Notes: generated from the letters alone by a model not told the origin. A DNA stretch of 64,000 nt from a bacterium (GCA_035307765.1 DATGHU010000012.1:18040-82039); one strand, 5' to 3'; numbered from the stretch's first letter, positions 34,294 to 42,863 are shown. Translations and numbers: made by a program.

Positions 34294-35162
34294 GCGCCCG
34301 GCAACCGGCGATGCGGCGTCGGCGCGGCCTGTGGGGCGACGCGCTCGGCCGCATCGCGCAGAACCCTGGGGCAACCGCCGGCGGGATCGTCTTCCTGCTC
34401 ATCGTGCTGGCCGCGGCGGCGGCGCCGCAGCTGGCCCCCGACAACCCGATCCGGCTCAACGTCTCCGAGTCGCTCGCCTCTCCGAGCGCGCGCCACTGGC
34501 TGGGAACCGATCAGTTCGGCCGCGACATCCTCACCCGGATCATCTACGGCGCCCGCGTGTCGGTGGCGATGGGCCTGGTCGCGGTGGCGATCTCGGTCGC
34601 GGGCGGCTCGGTGCTGGGGTTGTTGTCGGGGTACTATCGGGGAACGGTCGATCTCGTGATCATGCGGGTCGTGGACGTCATGCTCGCGTTCCCGGGCATT
34701 TTGCTCGCCCTCGTCATCATCGCCGTGCTGGGGCCCAACCTGACCAGCGCGATGATCGCCGTCGGAGTGTCGGGAATGCCCGTGTTCATCCGTGTCGTTC
34801 GCGGCTCAACGCTCGCCGTGCGCGAGTTCCAGTACATCGAGGCGGCGCGGGTGGCCGGGTGCGGCGACCTGCGCATCGTCTTCCGCCACGTGCTGCCGAA
34901 CGTGTCGGCGCCGGTGATCGTCCTCGTGACGCTCGGCATCCCGAGCGCGATCATCGCCGGAGCCGCGCTCAGCTTCCTCGGCCTGGGCATCCGACCCCCC
35001 ACCCCCGACTGGGGAGAGATGCTCAGCAACGGGCGGTCGTTCATGAGCACCGCGTGGTGGCTGTCCACGTTTCCGGGTCTCGCCATCGTCCTGATCGTCA
35101 TGGCGATCAACCTGTTCGGGGACGGCCTGCGGGATGCGCTCGATCCCCGCTTGAAACTCTGA
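34290..35162 (+). CDS. dipeptide/oligopeptide-type ABC permease (DppC-like)
   Basis: A 290-residue permease: WLGTDQFGRDILTRIIYGAR, helices, ATPase-contact loop YIEAARVAGCGDLRIVFRH, LSFLGLGIRPPTPDWGEML and FGDGLRDALDPRLKL. It is followed 33 bases later by the amidohydrolase, linking uptake to hydrolysis. Confidence 0.93.
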   Translation: MSARQPAMRRRRGLWGDALGRIAQNPGATAGGIVFLLIVLAAAAAPQLAPDNPIRLNVSESLASPSARHWLGTDQFGRDILTRIIYGARVSVAMGLVAVAISVAGGSVLGLLSGYYRGTVDLVIMRVVDVMLAFPGILLALVIIAVLGPNLTSAMIAVGVSGMPVFIRVVRGSTLAVREFQYIEAARVAGCGDLRIVFRHVLPNVSAPVIVLVTLGIPSAIIAGAALSFLGLGIRPPTPDWGEMLSNGRSFMSTAWWLSTFPGLAIVLIVMAINLFGDGLRDALDPRLKL

Positions 35163-35195
35163 CCCCCCGCCCCAGAGACGAAGGGAGGCCGATCG

Positions 35196-36437
35196 ATGGG
35201 ATCGACCGCGACGCACGTGATCCGCTGCGGCACGCTGCTTGACGGAATGGGAGGCGTGCGCCGCGATGCCGCCGTGACCGTGGCGGACGGCCGCATCGCC
35301 GACATCGGCGCGTGGAGCGACGCGAGGCGGCCGCCCGGCGTGGCTGTCGTCGACGCCGGCAGACTCGTGGTCTTGCCCGGATTGTCCGACTGCCACGACC
35401 ACCTGGCGGCTCCCGGGAGGGGTCTGGCGGAACGCAGCGCGACGCCGCCCTCCCTTCACGTCTTGCGGGTGGCGGAGACGATGCGCGGCATGCTGCAGGC
35501 AGGATTCACCACCGTGCGGGACCTCGGCGGCCTGGACCTCGGGATGAAGCAGGCGGTAGACGAAGGCCTCCTGGCGGGGCCGCGCGTGATCATCTGCCTC
35601 GCCATCATCACCCAGACGGCGGGATTGAGCGACGCCACGAACGCCGTCGGGTTCAACGCCGACGTCCTCCGGCTCCCGGGAGCCCCCGACGGCGTCTGCG
35701 ATGGGGCGGATCGGCTCCGCCAGTTGACGCGGCGGCTCATCCGCGCCGGCGCCGATTTCATCAAGATCGCCACGACCGGCGGGGTGAGCTCGAGGATCAG
35801 CAGCGTGCTGACCCGTGAATTCACCTTCGAAGAAGTTCGCGCGGTCGTCGATGAGGCGCGGGCGTTCGGCCGCCCCGTCGCCGCCCACGCCTACGGGGGG
35901 GAGGGGCTGAAGAATGCGCTGCGCGCCGGCGTGCACTCGGTGGAACACCTCGGCCCCCTCGATGACGAGGACATCGCGACGATGGTCCGGCAGGGCACCT
36001 TCCTCGTGCCCACACTGCTGAATATGCGAGTCCGTCAGGAAATGGCCGGGGAGCCGGGCGCCCTGTCGGCGTACAGCATCCAAAAAGCCGCAGAGCTGGC
36101 CCCGCTGCAGAAGGCGGTCTTCGCCCGCGCGCACCGCGCGGGGGTGCGCATCGCGGCCGGGACGGACTCGCGCGGATTGCGTTCCGGCGGCAACGGCAGG
36201 GAGTTGAGCCTCCTGGTGGAGCACGGGATGAGCCCGATGGAGGCGATCTGCGCCGCCACGTCCGTTGCCGCCGCGTGCTGCGGCGTGCCGGACGCCGGAT
36301 GCCTGCGGGCGGGGATGCGTGCCGACCTGATCGCGGTGGATGGGAATCCGCTGGACGACATCGGCGTGCTCGCGGACGCCGACCGGATCGCCCTGGTGAT
36401 GCGCGACGGTGACGTCTTCAGGAACCGAGTTGCATAA
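35196..36437 (+). CDS. amidohydrolase family protein (prolidase/imidazolonepropionase-like)
   Basis: A 413-residue metal-dependent hydrolase. The metal site is complete: HxH in LSDCHDHLAAPG, the bridging lysine in FIKIATTGG, His in VAAHAYGGEG and in SVEHLGPLDD, and Asp in AAGTDSRG. The composite beta domain brackets the barrel (VVVD-like start, DLIAVDGNPLDDI end). This arrangement matches the Sgx9260/Cc-type prolidase group that cleaves Xaa-Pro or N-acyl amino acids. AAGGGAGG precedes the ATG by eight bases. It sits directly after the importer genes, so its substrate is probably imported by them. Confidence 0.9.
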   Translation: MGSTATHVIRCGTLLDGMGGVRRDAAVTVADGRIADIGAWSDARRPPGVAVVDAGRLVVLPGLSDCHDHLAAPGRGLAERSATPPSLHVLRVAETMRGMLQAGFTTVRDLGGLDLGMKQAVDEGLLAGPRVIICLAIITQTAGLSDATNAVGFNADVLRLPGAPDGVCDGADRLRQLTRRLIRAGADFIKIATTGGVSSRISSVLTREFTFEEVRAVVDEARAFGRPVAAHAYGGEGLKNALRAGVHSVEHLGPLDDEDIATMVRQGTFLVPTLLNMRVRQEMAGEPGALSAYSIQKAAELAPLQKAVFARAHRAGVRIAAGTDSRGLRSGGNGRELSLLVEHGMSPMEAICAATSVAAACCGVPDAGCLRAGMRADLIAVDGNPLDDIGVLADADRIALVMRDGDVFRNRVA

Positions 36438-36450
36438 CGGGGAGGCAGCC

Positions 36451-37269
36451 ATGACGGGAGAGTTTGCCGGGAAGGTCGTGATCGTCTCCGGTGGGGCACA
36501 GGGGGTCAGCAGCGTGATCCTGCGGCGGTTCGCGCAGGCGGGGGCTCGGGCCGTGATCGCCGACATCGACGACGAGCGCGCCGCCGCCGGCATGCGAGAG
36601 CTCACGGCGCAGGGCTGCGACGTCCGCTTCGTCCATACCGACGTCCGCGACAGCGCACAGGTGAACGCGATGGTCGACCGCGTCGTCCGGGAGACGGGAC
36701 GGGTCGACGTCGCGGTCCACGGCGCCGGCGTGGGGGTGCACAAAGAGATCGTCGACCTCACCGACGACGAGTGGGACCTGCAGATCGATGTGCAGCTGCG
36801 GGGTGCGTTTCTGCTGAGCCGGGCGGTGGGCCGTCGGCTGATCGCGCAGGGGAACGGGGGCCGAATTATCCTGATCGGTTCGACCTCGGGGAACAACGCC
36901 CGCGTGCGTGGGGGGCCCCACGCCGCCTCCAAGGCCGGAGAGATCCAACTGGCCCATGTGATGGCGATGGAGATGGGGCGTCACGGCGTCACGGTCAACG
37001 TCGTCTCTCCGGGGCTGACCGACATCGCGGGGATTTCGCGTTCGACGCAGACGCCAGAGTACCAGCGCGCCTTTATCGCGCAGGTGCCGCTCGGACGTCT
37101 CGCGGTGCCCGACGAGATCGCGGATGCGGTTCTATTCTTCGCCTCGGACCGCGCGCGGTTCATCACCGGGCAGGTACTCTGCGTGGACGGCGGGTACTCC
37201 GCGGGGAAGCTCGCGGTGCAAGGACCCAGCGTCGCGGCCCATTACGGGCAGGTCGGCGCCGGCCGGTAG
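36451..37269 (+). CDS. SDR family protein lacking the catalytic tyrosine
   Basis: A 272-residue short-chain dehydrogenase/reductase fold. The cofactor loop is VIVSGGAQGVSSVILRRF (GxxxGxx), acidic Asp follows at IADIDDE, and the active-site serine is in LIGSTSGNN. Where the family has YxxSK, this protein has GGPHAASKAGEIQLA: His replaces Tyr while Lys remains. The NNAG motif is also altered (HGAGVG). The C-terminal part (PLGRLAVPDEIADAVLFFAS, TGQVLCVDGGYSAG) is normal. It may be catalytically altered or use His as general acid. Part of the importer-amidohydrolase operon. Confidence 0.88.
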   Translation: MTGEFAGKVVIVSGGAQGVSSVILRRFAQAGARAVIADIDDERAAAGMRELTAQGCDVRFVHTDVRDSAQVNAMVDRVVRETGRVDVAVHGAGVGVHKEIVDLTDDEWDLQIDVQLRGAFLLSRAVGRRLIAQGNGGRIILIGSTSGNNARVRGGPHAASKAGEIQLAHVMAMEMGRHGVTVNVVSPGLTDIAGISRSTQTPEYQRAFIAQVPLGRLAVPDEIADAVLFFASDRARFITGQVLCVDGGYSAGKLAVQGPSVAAHYGQVGAGR

Positions 37270-37365
37270 GCATCAGCCTCCCTGGTTCGCACGGAGGTTC
37301 AGTCTCGCCGGCACGTCGAGATCGGAAAGCGGTAGGGCGCACGGCACCTCATCAGGGAGGCGGGC

Positions 37366-38442
37366 ATGGCGAAAATTGCGATCGTGGGCTGTGGGGGAAT
37401 CGGTGGTTTAGCGGGGTTCTACATGGCCCGCGAGGGAGAGCGCGTGCTGTTCATCGATCAAAATGCCGAACACGTGCGGGCGATCCGTGAGCGCGGGATT
37501 TCTGTGAACGGGGTCTACGGGCCGATGGCAATCCCCCCGCAGCACGCATGCACGCCCGGCGAGATCGGTGAGCCGCTGGAGGGCCTGGTATTCCTGGCGT
37601 GCAAGTCGCAGGCGACCGATGCGGCGGTACGCGGCATCGCCCCGCACTTGACGCCCTCGGCCTGCGTGGTCTCGCTGCAAAACGGCATGAACGAGGAAGG
37701 GATCGCGGGCGTCGTCGGACGCGAACGCACGATGGGGGCCCTCCCCGACTACGGCGGCGCGTATTTGGACCCGGGCCTCCTGGAGGCGGTGCACGAGGGG
37801 ACGGTCTACGTCGGTGAGCTCGACGGCCGCGTGACCCCGCGCCTCCGCGAGGCGGCCCGGCTGCTCGGGATCGGGCGCAACGTGTGCGAAGTGCTCACCG
37901 ACATCGTGGGACGACTGTGGACCAAGCACGTGTACAATTCGCAGATTGTCGTGACCGCGCTCGTCAACGGCACGGTCGTCGAGGTCCTCGGCAACAACGA
38001 CGTCCAGCGTCTCGCCGGAGCGGCTGTACGCGAGGCGATCCGGGTGTCCGACGCCGCCGGCGTCCGCCTGCACGCCGACCGGTGGTTTGACCCCGCACTG
38101 TACAATCCAGCCACCCCCGCGGAGACGGCGCGGCTTCTTGCGACGTACGATCAGCTGGTGAGGCACCTCGGCGGCCACCAGGTCCACGACGGGCCGGGCG
38201 GGTACACGTACGTCAAGAAGGCGAGCGGCATTCACTGGGACCTCGTCTACCGCCGGCGCAAGAGCGAGGCGTCGTATCTGACCGTCTGCACCCACGCCGC
38301 CCGGTACGGGGTCGCCGTCCCGCTGAACGCCAAGATCGTCACGATGATCGAAGAGGTCGAGGGCGGGACGCGCGAGCTCGGCTGGCACAACATCGCCGAA
38401 GGCAGCGCCTGCGCGGCGCAGCTCGGGGCCGCCCTTCCCTGA
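37366..38442 (+). CDS. ketopantoate reductase family (ApbA/PanE-like) oxidoreductase
   Basis: A 358-residue NAD(P)-dependent oxidoreductase. The Rossmann start is KIAIVGCGGIGGLAGFYMA, followed by VFLACKSQATDAAV and VVSLQNGMNEEGI. The catalytic lysine is in LWTKHVYNSQI, with the conserved Asn. The C-terminal helical domain is about 50 residues longer than in PanE, so it is probably a paralogue acting on another 2-oxo or hydroxy acid rather than in pantothenate synthesis. GGGAGG precedes the ATG. It is the last gene of the catabolic operon. Confidence 0.85.
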   Translation: MAKIAIVGCGGIGGLAGFYMAREGERVLFIDQNAEHVRAIRERGISVNGVYGPMAIPPQHACTPGEIGEPLEGLVFLACKSQATDAAVRGIAPHLTPSACVVSLQNGMNEEGIAGVVGRERTMGALPDYGGAYLDPGLLEAVHEGTVYVGELDGRVTPRLREAARLLGIGRNVCEVLTDIVGRLWTKHVYNSQIVVTALVNGTVVEVLGNNDVQRLAGAAVREAIRVSDAAGVRLHADRWFDPALYNPATPAETARLLATYDQLVRHLGGHQVHDGPGGYTYVKKASGIHWDLVYRRRKSEASYLTVCTHAARYGVAVPLNAKIVTMIEEVEGGTRELGWHNIAEGSACAAQLGAALP

Positions 38443-38680
38443 CACGCCAGCCCCCCGTAGCGTTCATCGACGGGAAGGAGTCCCGCGGCGGCCCGGAGGG
38501 GCGCACCCCGGCGCTTCCGCAGGCGTTCGACCCGAACGGATCCCACGGGGAGCCTCACCCGCGAACGCGCGGTCCGCGTCCGATCCGTGGCCGTCCGGAA
38601 TCTGATCATCGCGGCGGCCCGTGTTGGGTATTGTAAGGTCATGGTCGGGTGATGTCGGACGGCGGGGGACGGCGACGACA

Positions 38681-39358
38681 ATGCGACGGACGAATGCCGT
38701 GGACCGCCGGCCGATCGCGGCACGCGGTTGGCCGGCGGCCCGGTGGGTCTCCTCCCGGCTCAACGGGCATGGGGTCCTCCCGAACACGATTTCCATTGCC
38801 GGGATGGTGTGCGGGATTGGCGCCGGAGTGGCGCTGGCGGCGACGGGACCCGCTCCCCGCGGCAACCAGCTGGCCTGGCTGATCGCGGGGGCGCTCATCC
38901 TCCTGCGGGCCGCCGCAAACATGCTCGACGGGATGGTGGCCGTCGAATTCGACCGTGCCTCTCCGCTGGGCGATCTGTACAACGAACTGCCCGACCGCAT
39001 CTCCGATATGGCCATGCTGATCGGGCTGGGCTACGCCGCGGGGGGAAACGTCACGCTTGGCTACGCGGCCGCGGGGGCCGCGCTGCTGGTGGCGTACATC
39101 CGCACCCTGGGGAAGGCGGCGGGGGCCCGTCACGAGTTTGGCGGACCGATGGCCAAGCAGCGGCGGATGTTCACCGTGGTCGGCCTGTCGGCCTACATGG
39201 GCCTCTCCCCGCACGCGTGGCAGCCCCTGTGGGGATCGCCGCCGCGAATCGGCCTGGCCGCGGCATGCCTGGGTGTCGTCATCGTGGGGTGCGTGTGGAC
39301 GGGCATCTTGCGGCTGAGGCGGATTGCGGCATCACTGCGAGCGGCGGCTGGGGGATGA
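38681..39358 (+). CDS. CDP-alcohol phosphatidyltransferase family protein (variant motif)
   Basis: A 225-residue membrane protein with about six helices. The family motif is D-x2-DG-x2-AR-x8-G-x3-D-x3-D; here the segment NMLDGMVAVEFDRASPLG followed by DLYNELPD fits the spacing exactly but has Asn for the first and third Asp and Val for Arg. Such variants occur in YnjF/YnbA-like proteins. It overlaps the CdsA-like gene (ATGA), which itself overlaps an acyltransferase, giving a phospholipid-head-group cassette. Substrate alcohol unknown; the altered motif makes activity uncertain. The ATG at 38681 lacks a clear ribosome site; in-frame alternatives exist upstream. Confidence 0.85.
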   Translation: MRRTNAVDRRPIAARGWPAARWVSSRLNGHGVLPNTISIAGMVCGIGAGVALAATGPAPRGNQLAWLIAGALILLRAAANMLDGMVAVEFDRASPLGDLYNELPDRISDMAMLIGLGYAAGGNVTLGYAAAGAALLVAYIRTLGKAAGARHEFGGPMAKQRRMFTVVGLSAYMGLSPHAWQPLWGSPPRIGLAAACLGVVIVGCVWTGILRLRRIAASLRAAAGG

Positions 39359-40305
39359 ACGCGACACGCGCAACGTGGATGGCCCTCTCCCCGATCGCCC
39401 AGATAGGGTTGATCGTGCTCGGGATGCTGCTGGTGGCGTCGGGGGCGGTCTGGGCGCTCCGCCGGAGATACCCGGAGCGCGATTTCAGCGAGCTGGCATC
39501 CCGCACGCGTTCCTGGTGGTGGATGGCGGCGGTGTTCATCGGCGCCGTCGCCGCGAACGCCACGCTCGCCCTCGTCCTGTTCGCGCTTCTCAGCTTCTGG
39601 GCGCTCAAGGAGTACGTCACCTTGCTGAGGACGCGCCCGGCCGATCACCGTGCCCTGTTCTGGGCCTTCCTCGCGATCCCCATCCAGTACGTGTGGATCG
39701 CCCGCCGCGCGTACGTCATGTTTCTGATCTTCATCCCGGTGTATATGTTCCTTTGGCTACCGGTCCGCCTCGTATTGGCCGGGGAGATCGCCGGCTTCGT
39801 CGCCTCAGCCTCCATGATTCAATGGGGCCTCATGGCCTTCGTCTTCGGCCTGAGCCACCTCGGCTACCTATCGACCCTCCCATCCTTTCCCGGCACGCTG
39901 GCCGATGGGCGCACGCTGGTGCTCTTCCTCGCCTTCGTCACCGAGAGCAGCGACGTCTTCCAGTACGTTTGGGGGAAACTCCTCGGACGCCACAAGATCT
40001 TGCCGACGATCAGCCCGAACAAGACCTGGGAAGGGTTCCTGGCTGGGATCCTCAGTGCGACCCTGCTCAGCCTGCTCGTGCGATTCCTTACCCCGTTTAG
40101 CCCGGGCGAGACCCTCGTCGCCGCACTGCTCATCGCCGTCGCAGGCTTCGCCGGGGGCGCCGTGATGTCGGCCGTGAAGCGCGATGTCGGCGTGAAAGAC
40201 TTCGGTGCGCTTATTCCCGGGCACGGCGGCATGCTCGACCGCATCGACTCCCTCTGCTATGCGGCCCCGGTGTTCTTTCACTATGTTCGCTACTTCCACT
40301 CCTAA
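39355..40305 (+). CDS. cdsA: phosphatidate cytidylyltransferase
   Basis: A 316-residue integral membrane enzyme making CDP-diacylglycerol from phosphatidic acid and CTP. About eight helices; the C-terminal signature is intact: SAVKRDVGVKDFGALIPGHG followed by GMLDRIDS. The motif SPNKTWEGFLAGIL is also family-typical. This form, with its long N-terminal helices, resembles E. coli YnbB rather than the housekeeping CdsA. Overlaps both neighbours, so the three are translationally coupled. The gene name reflects activity, not proven orthology. Confidence 0.9.
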   Translation: MNATRATWMALSPIAQIGLIVLGMLLVASGAVWALRRRYPERDFSELASRTRSWWWMAAVFIGAVAANATLALVLFALLSFWALKEYVTLLRTRPADHRALFWAFLAIPIQYVWIARRAYVMFLIFIPVYMFLWLPVRLVLAGEIAGFVASASMIQWGLMAFVFGLSHLGYLSTLPSFPGTLADGRTLVLFLAFVTESSDVFQYVWGKLLGRHKILPTISPNKTWEGFLAGILSATLLSLLVRFLTPFSPGETLVAALLIAVAGFAGGAVMSAVKRDVGVKDFGALIPGHGGMLDRIDSLCYAAPVFFHYVRYFHS

Positions 40306-40942
40306 GCTCCGCCACCTGGCTCAGATGCTCCTCTTCCTCCTCGTCATCCGTCCGCTGCTGGGCCTGCTGATCGGCGTCCGGGTGCATGGACGCGGCAACC
40401 TGCCGGCACGGGATCCCTTCATCCTCATCGCCAATCATTCCAGCCACTTGGACACCGTCTCGCTGCTGAGCCTGTTCCCGCTGAGCCGGCTGCGACGCAT
40501 TCGCCCCTGCGCCGCGGCGGATACGTTCGAGCGAACGCCGCTGATCGCGTTCTTGTCACGCACGTTTTTCAACATCCTCCCCATCGCGCGACGAAACATC
40601 ACGCCGGAGAACCATCCCGTTCGGCGCATGCGGAAGGCACTGGAACGCGGAGAATCGCTCCTCCTCTATCCCGAGGGGACGCGGGGCACCGGCGGCGTCA
40701 TGGGGGAGTTCAAGACCGGCATCGCGCACCTGCTGGAGGAAACCCCCGACGTCCCCGTGGTCCCCGCCTATCTGGTGAACATGGGTCGGAGCCTGCCCAA
40801 AGGCGAGTTTCTCATCGTGCCGTTTATTTGCGAGATCAGAATCGGAACCCCTCGGGTAGTGCGGGGCTCGCGCAGGGAGCTGGTAGAGGCTCTGGAGCGC
40901 GCCGTGCTCGAGCTGAAGGACCTCGCCTGGCCACACCAATAA
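40283..40942 (+). CDS. 1-acylglycerol-3-phosphate acyltransferase (PlsC-like)
   Basis: A 219-residue acyltransferase. The catalytic HX4D box is IANHSSHLDTVSLL; block III is LLLYPEGTRGTGGVM, and a hydrophobic N-terminal helix (LLFLLVIRPLLGLLIGV) anchors it. It should transfer an acyl chain to lysophosphatidic acid or a related lipid. Its start lies 23 bases inside the CdsA-like gene. The cassette PlsC-like, CdsA-like and CDP-alcohol transferase can in principle make phosphatidate, CDP-diacylglycerol and a phospholipid. Confidence 0.9.
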   Translation: MFATSTPKLRHLAQMLLFLLVIRPLLGLLIGVRVHGRGNLPARDPFILIANHSSHLDTVSLLSLFPLSRLRRIRPCAAADTFERTPLIAFLSRTFFNILPIARRNITPENHPVRRMRKALERGESLLLYPEGTRGTGGVMGEFKTGIAHLLEETPDVPVVPAYLVNMGRSLPKGEFLIVPFICEIRIGTPRVVRGSRRELVEALERAVLELKDLAWPHQ

Positions 40943-41002
40943 TCACCCGTCGCCAGGAGCGCGTACTTCCTCCCCTGACGCCGCCTCGCCTCCGCGGGAC
41001 GA

Positions 41003-41431
41003 TCACCGCTTCTTACGCTCCTTGGCTCGAGATTGCATCTCGGAAAACCCTGATGCCGCCTGCTGGACGTCTGCGGGGAAATCCGCCATCTCCTGCACCT
41101 GACGCACCTCGATTGTTTCGTTATCCGAGGCGGGGCAGCGCGACGCCCACTCGATGGCCTCTGCCTTCGACTTCACCTGGATCATCCAATACCCGCCCAG
41201 GACCTCGCGCGTCTCGACGAAAGGACCATCGGTCACGATCGGTTTTCCCCCCGGGAACGACACGCGCGCGCCCATCGACACCGGGTGGAGGCCTTGGAGG
41301 TCGAGCAACACCCCGGCCTTCTGCAGCGACTCATTGTACTTCATCATCGCGGCCACGGCTTCCGCGCTCGGCATGACGCCGGGCGCCGCCTTCTCGTACC
41401 CCTTCGGGATCATCAGCAACATGAATCGCAT
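41003..41431 (-). CDS. DGPF-domain (YCII-related) protein
   Basis: A 142-residue YCII-related protein with the diagnostic VTDGPFVETREVLGGYWMIQ motif and start MRFMLLMIPKGYEKAAPG. Three ATGs occur in tandem; the third (41431) has AGGAGG seven bases upstream and was chosen. DGPF proteins typically accompany ECF42 sigma factors and are their targets. Upstream on the same strand is a 31-bp element shared with the PhnB-like gene at 42453. Function in the cell is unknown. Confidence 0.88.
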   Translation of the reverse strand: MRFMLLMIPKGYEKAAPGVMPSAEAVAAMMKYNESLQKAGVLLDLQGLHPVSMGARVSFPGGKPIVTDGPFVETREVLGGYWMIQVKSKAEAIEWASRCPASDNETIEVRQVQEMADFPADVQQAASGFSEMQSRAKERKKR

Positions 41432-41480
41432 CATCATCCCTCCTGCACGACGTGAGACTGCCCGCAACGCATCGAAAGGG

Positions 41481-41558
41481 TCCGCCTCAAGGCTTGAACC
41501 GTGAGGCGGAGAACTTCGTGGCTAGCGGCGCCCGCGCCTGCCGACGGTGGGCAGGCGC
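41481..41558 (-). other. two stem-loops in the DGPF gene leader
   Basis: TCCGCCTCA/TGAGGCGGA (41481-41489 with 41502-41510) and GCGCCTGCC/GGCAGGCGC (41534-41542 with 41550-41558) are perfect nine-pair stems in the roughly 200-base 5' leader between the promoter-like element and the gene. Confidence 0.4.
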
Positions 41559-41644
41559 GCACCACCTCCCCTGCTTCCCGTCGCACGCACGCGCCGTATG
41601 CGCACGTCCTGGGGCCTGCTCACCCTTGGCCTCCTTCCGCTCCG

Positions 41645-41675
41645 TAGTCGATCGTGGGGTCCAAAAATCGACACC
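41645..41675 (-). promoter_or_regulatory. putative ECF-type promoter, copy 1
   Basis: Read on the minus strand, the 31 bases begin GGTGTCGATTTT and end CGATCGACTA. They match the plus-strand element at 42338-42368 at 26 of 31 positions with no gaps. TGTCGA would be the -35 element and CGNTCGAC the -10 region. The element faces the DGPF gene. Confidence 0.6.
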
Positions 41676-41876
41676 GCTTGACCATAAACCATGATCGGTC
41701 CACCTTCCGGCCACCGAGGAGTCGGCAGGATGCTCGGACAGTATGCCTGCGGGTCAGCGTTTGCCGGATTCCCGGTACGTCATAAGTGGCAAGGGTGTCC
41801 GAATGTGCAAACCAGGACTCATAGCCCCGCTATGGCCGGCGTGAACGTGAACAGGTGAAGCTGATCGAGGAGTACC

Positions 41877-42224
41877 TTGTCCACGCGCGGTAGTTTGGGA
41901 ACTCTGGCGGAGCCGAAGGACACTGCCCTCCTTTTTGCAGCCCTGGGTGACAAAACCCGCCTGAGGCTTCTCTTCCGCCTTTGCGATGACAGGCCAATGT
42001 TCATCACCAAACTCACCGCTGGCTCCAACGTCACCCGCCAAGCGATCACCAAACACCTGCGCGTATTGGAGGACGCGGGTCTCCTTCGTAACGCACGGCA
42101 CGGACGCGAGAGCGTGTGGCAGTTGAACCAGCAGCGGCTCAAAGACGCGCGACGTCACCTCGACCTGATTTCAAGGCAATGGGACGATGCTCATGGGAGG
42201 CTGCGCGATCTCGTCGAGGGCTGA
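41877..42224 (+). CDS. ArsR family transcriptional regulator
   Basis: A 115-residue winged-helix repressor: LLFAALGDKTRLRLLFRLC, recognition helix NVTRQAITKHLRVLEDAGLL and wing LRNARHGRESVWQLN. No metal-binding cysteine pair is seen, so it is of the non-metal SdpR-like class. The TTG start has GAGGAG five bases upstream. It stands between the DGPF gene and the PhnB-like gene, in the same direction as the latter, and lacks the usual SRPBCC partner. Confidence 0.9.
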   Translation: MSTRGSLGTLAEPKDTALLFAALGDKTRLRLLFRLCDDRPMFITKLTAGSNVTRQAITKHLRVLEDAGLLRNARHGRESVWQLNQQRLKDARRHLDLISRQWDDAHGRLRDLVEG

Positions 42225-42337
42225 CACACCGCAGGATCCCCTCCCTCCCGGCATTCGAACCTGGCCCACTTCCTCAAAGGTCTTCGCCCGTTTGTCCCCC
42301 CCTTGCTGGACCCGAGTGGGCGGGGGTGTTTGCCGAT

Positions 42338-42368
42338 GGTGTCGATTTTAGGATCCGTCGGTCGACTA
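42338..42368 (+). promoter_or_regulatory. putative ECF-type promoter, copy 2
   Basis: Plus-strand partner of the element at 41645-41675: begins GGTGTCGATTTT and ends CGGTCGACTA, with TGTCGA at 42340-42345. It lies 85 bases before the PhnB-like gene. The high conservation in otherwise unrelated surroundings argues for function. Confidence 0.6.
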
Positions 42369-42452
42369 TGCAGCGGCGGGAGAATCCAGAAACGGGCAGG
42401 CGCCCAAGAACGGATCTTGCGGCCGGGCCCGAAATCAGAGGGAGGGACGACG

Positions 42453-42863
42453 ATGCAGGTTCAACCTTACGTGTGCTACGATGGTCGGTGTGAGGAGGCG
42501 CTCGAGTTCAACCGCCGCGCACTCGGCGCGGAGGTGACGGCGCTCATCCGTTTCAAGGACGCCCCCGAACCCCGGGAACGCGACCGGGTGGCGGCGGAAG
42601 GCGGGGACAAGGTCTTGCATGCGGCGTTTCGCGTGGGTGAGACGCAGATCCTCGCGTCCGACGGGCAGTGTCTAGGGCATCCCACATTTCAGGGCTTCGG
42701 TCTGTCGCTAACGGTGCCCAAGGACGCGGAAACCGATCGGGTGTTTGCCGCGCTGGGCGACGGTGGGCGGGTGCAGGCGCCGTTGACCAAGACGTTCTTC
42801 TCCTCGCGGTTCGGGATGGTGGCGGACCGCTTCGGTGTGCTGTGGATGGTTTACGTCGCGTAG
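42453..42863 (+). CDS. PhnB-like VOC family protein
   Basis: A 136-residue VOC protein of the PhnB/3-demethylubiquinone-methyltransferase-like group: VQPYVCYDGRCEEALEFNRR, the short metal-lacking GGDKVLHAAFRVGETQILAS and the closing FFSSRFGMVADRFGVLWMV strand. Proteins of this group often sit beside DGPF proteins and ECF sigma factors. GGGAGGGA precedes the ATG. It carries copy 2 of the shared promoter-like element. Catalysis is unproven. Confidence 0.88.
   Translation: MQVQPYVCYDGRCEEALEFNRRALGAEVTALIRFKDAPEPRERDRVAAEGGDKVLHAAFRVGETQILASDGQCLGHPTFQGFGLSLTVPKDAETDRVFAALGDGGRVQAPLTKTFFSSRFGMVADRFGVLWMVYVA

Noticed and set aside
34806..36932. Minus-strand open frame of 708 codons over the amidohydrolase and SDR genes
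   Set aside because: Antisense shadow; the plus-strand genes carry intact catalytic motifs and ribosome sites.
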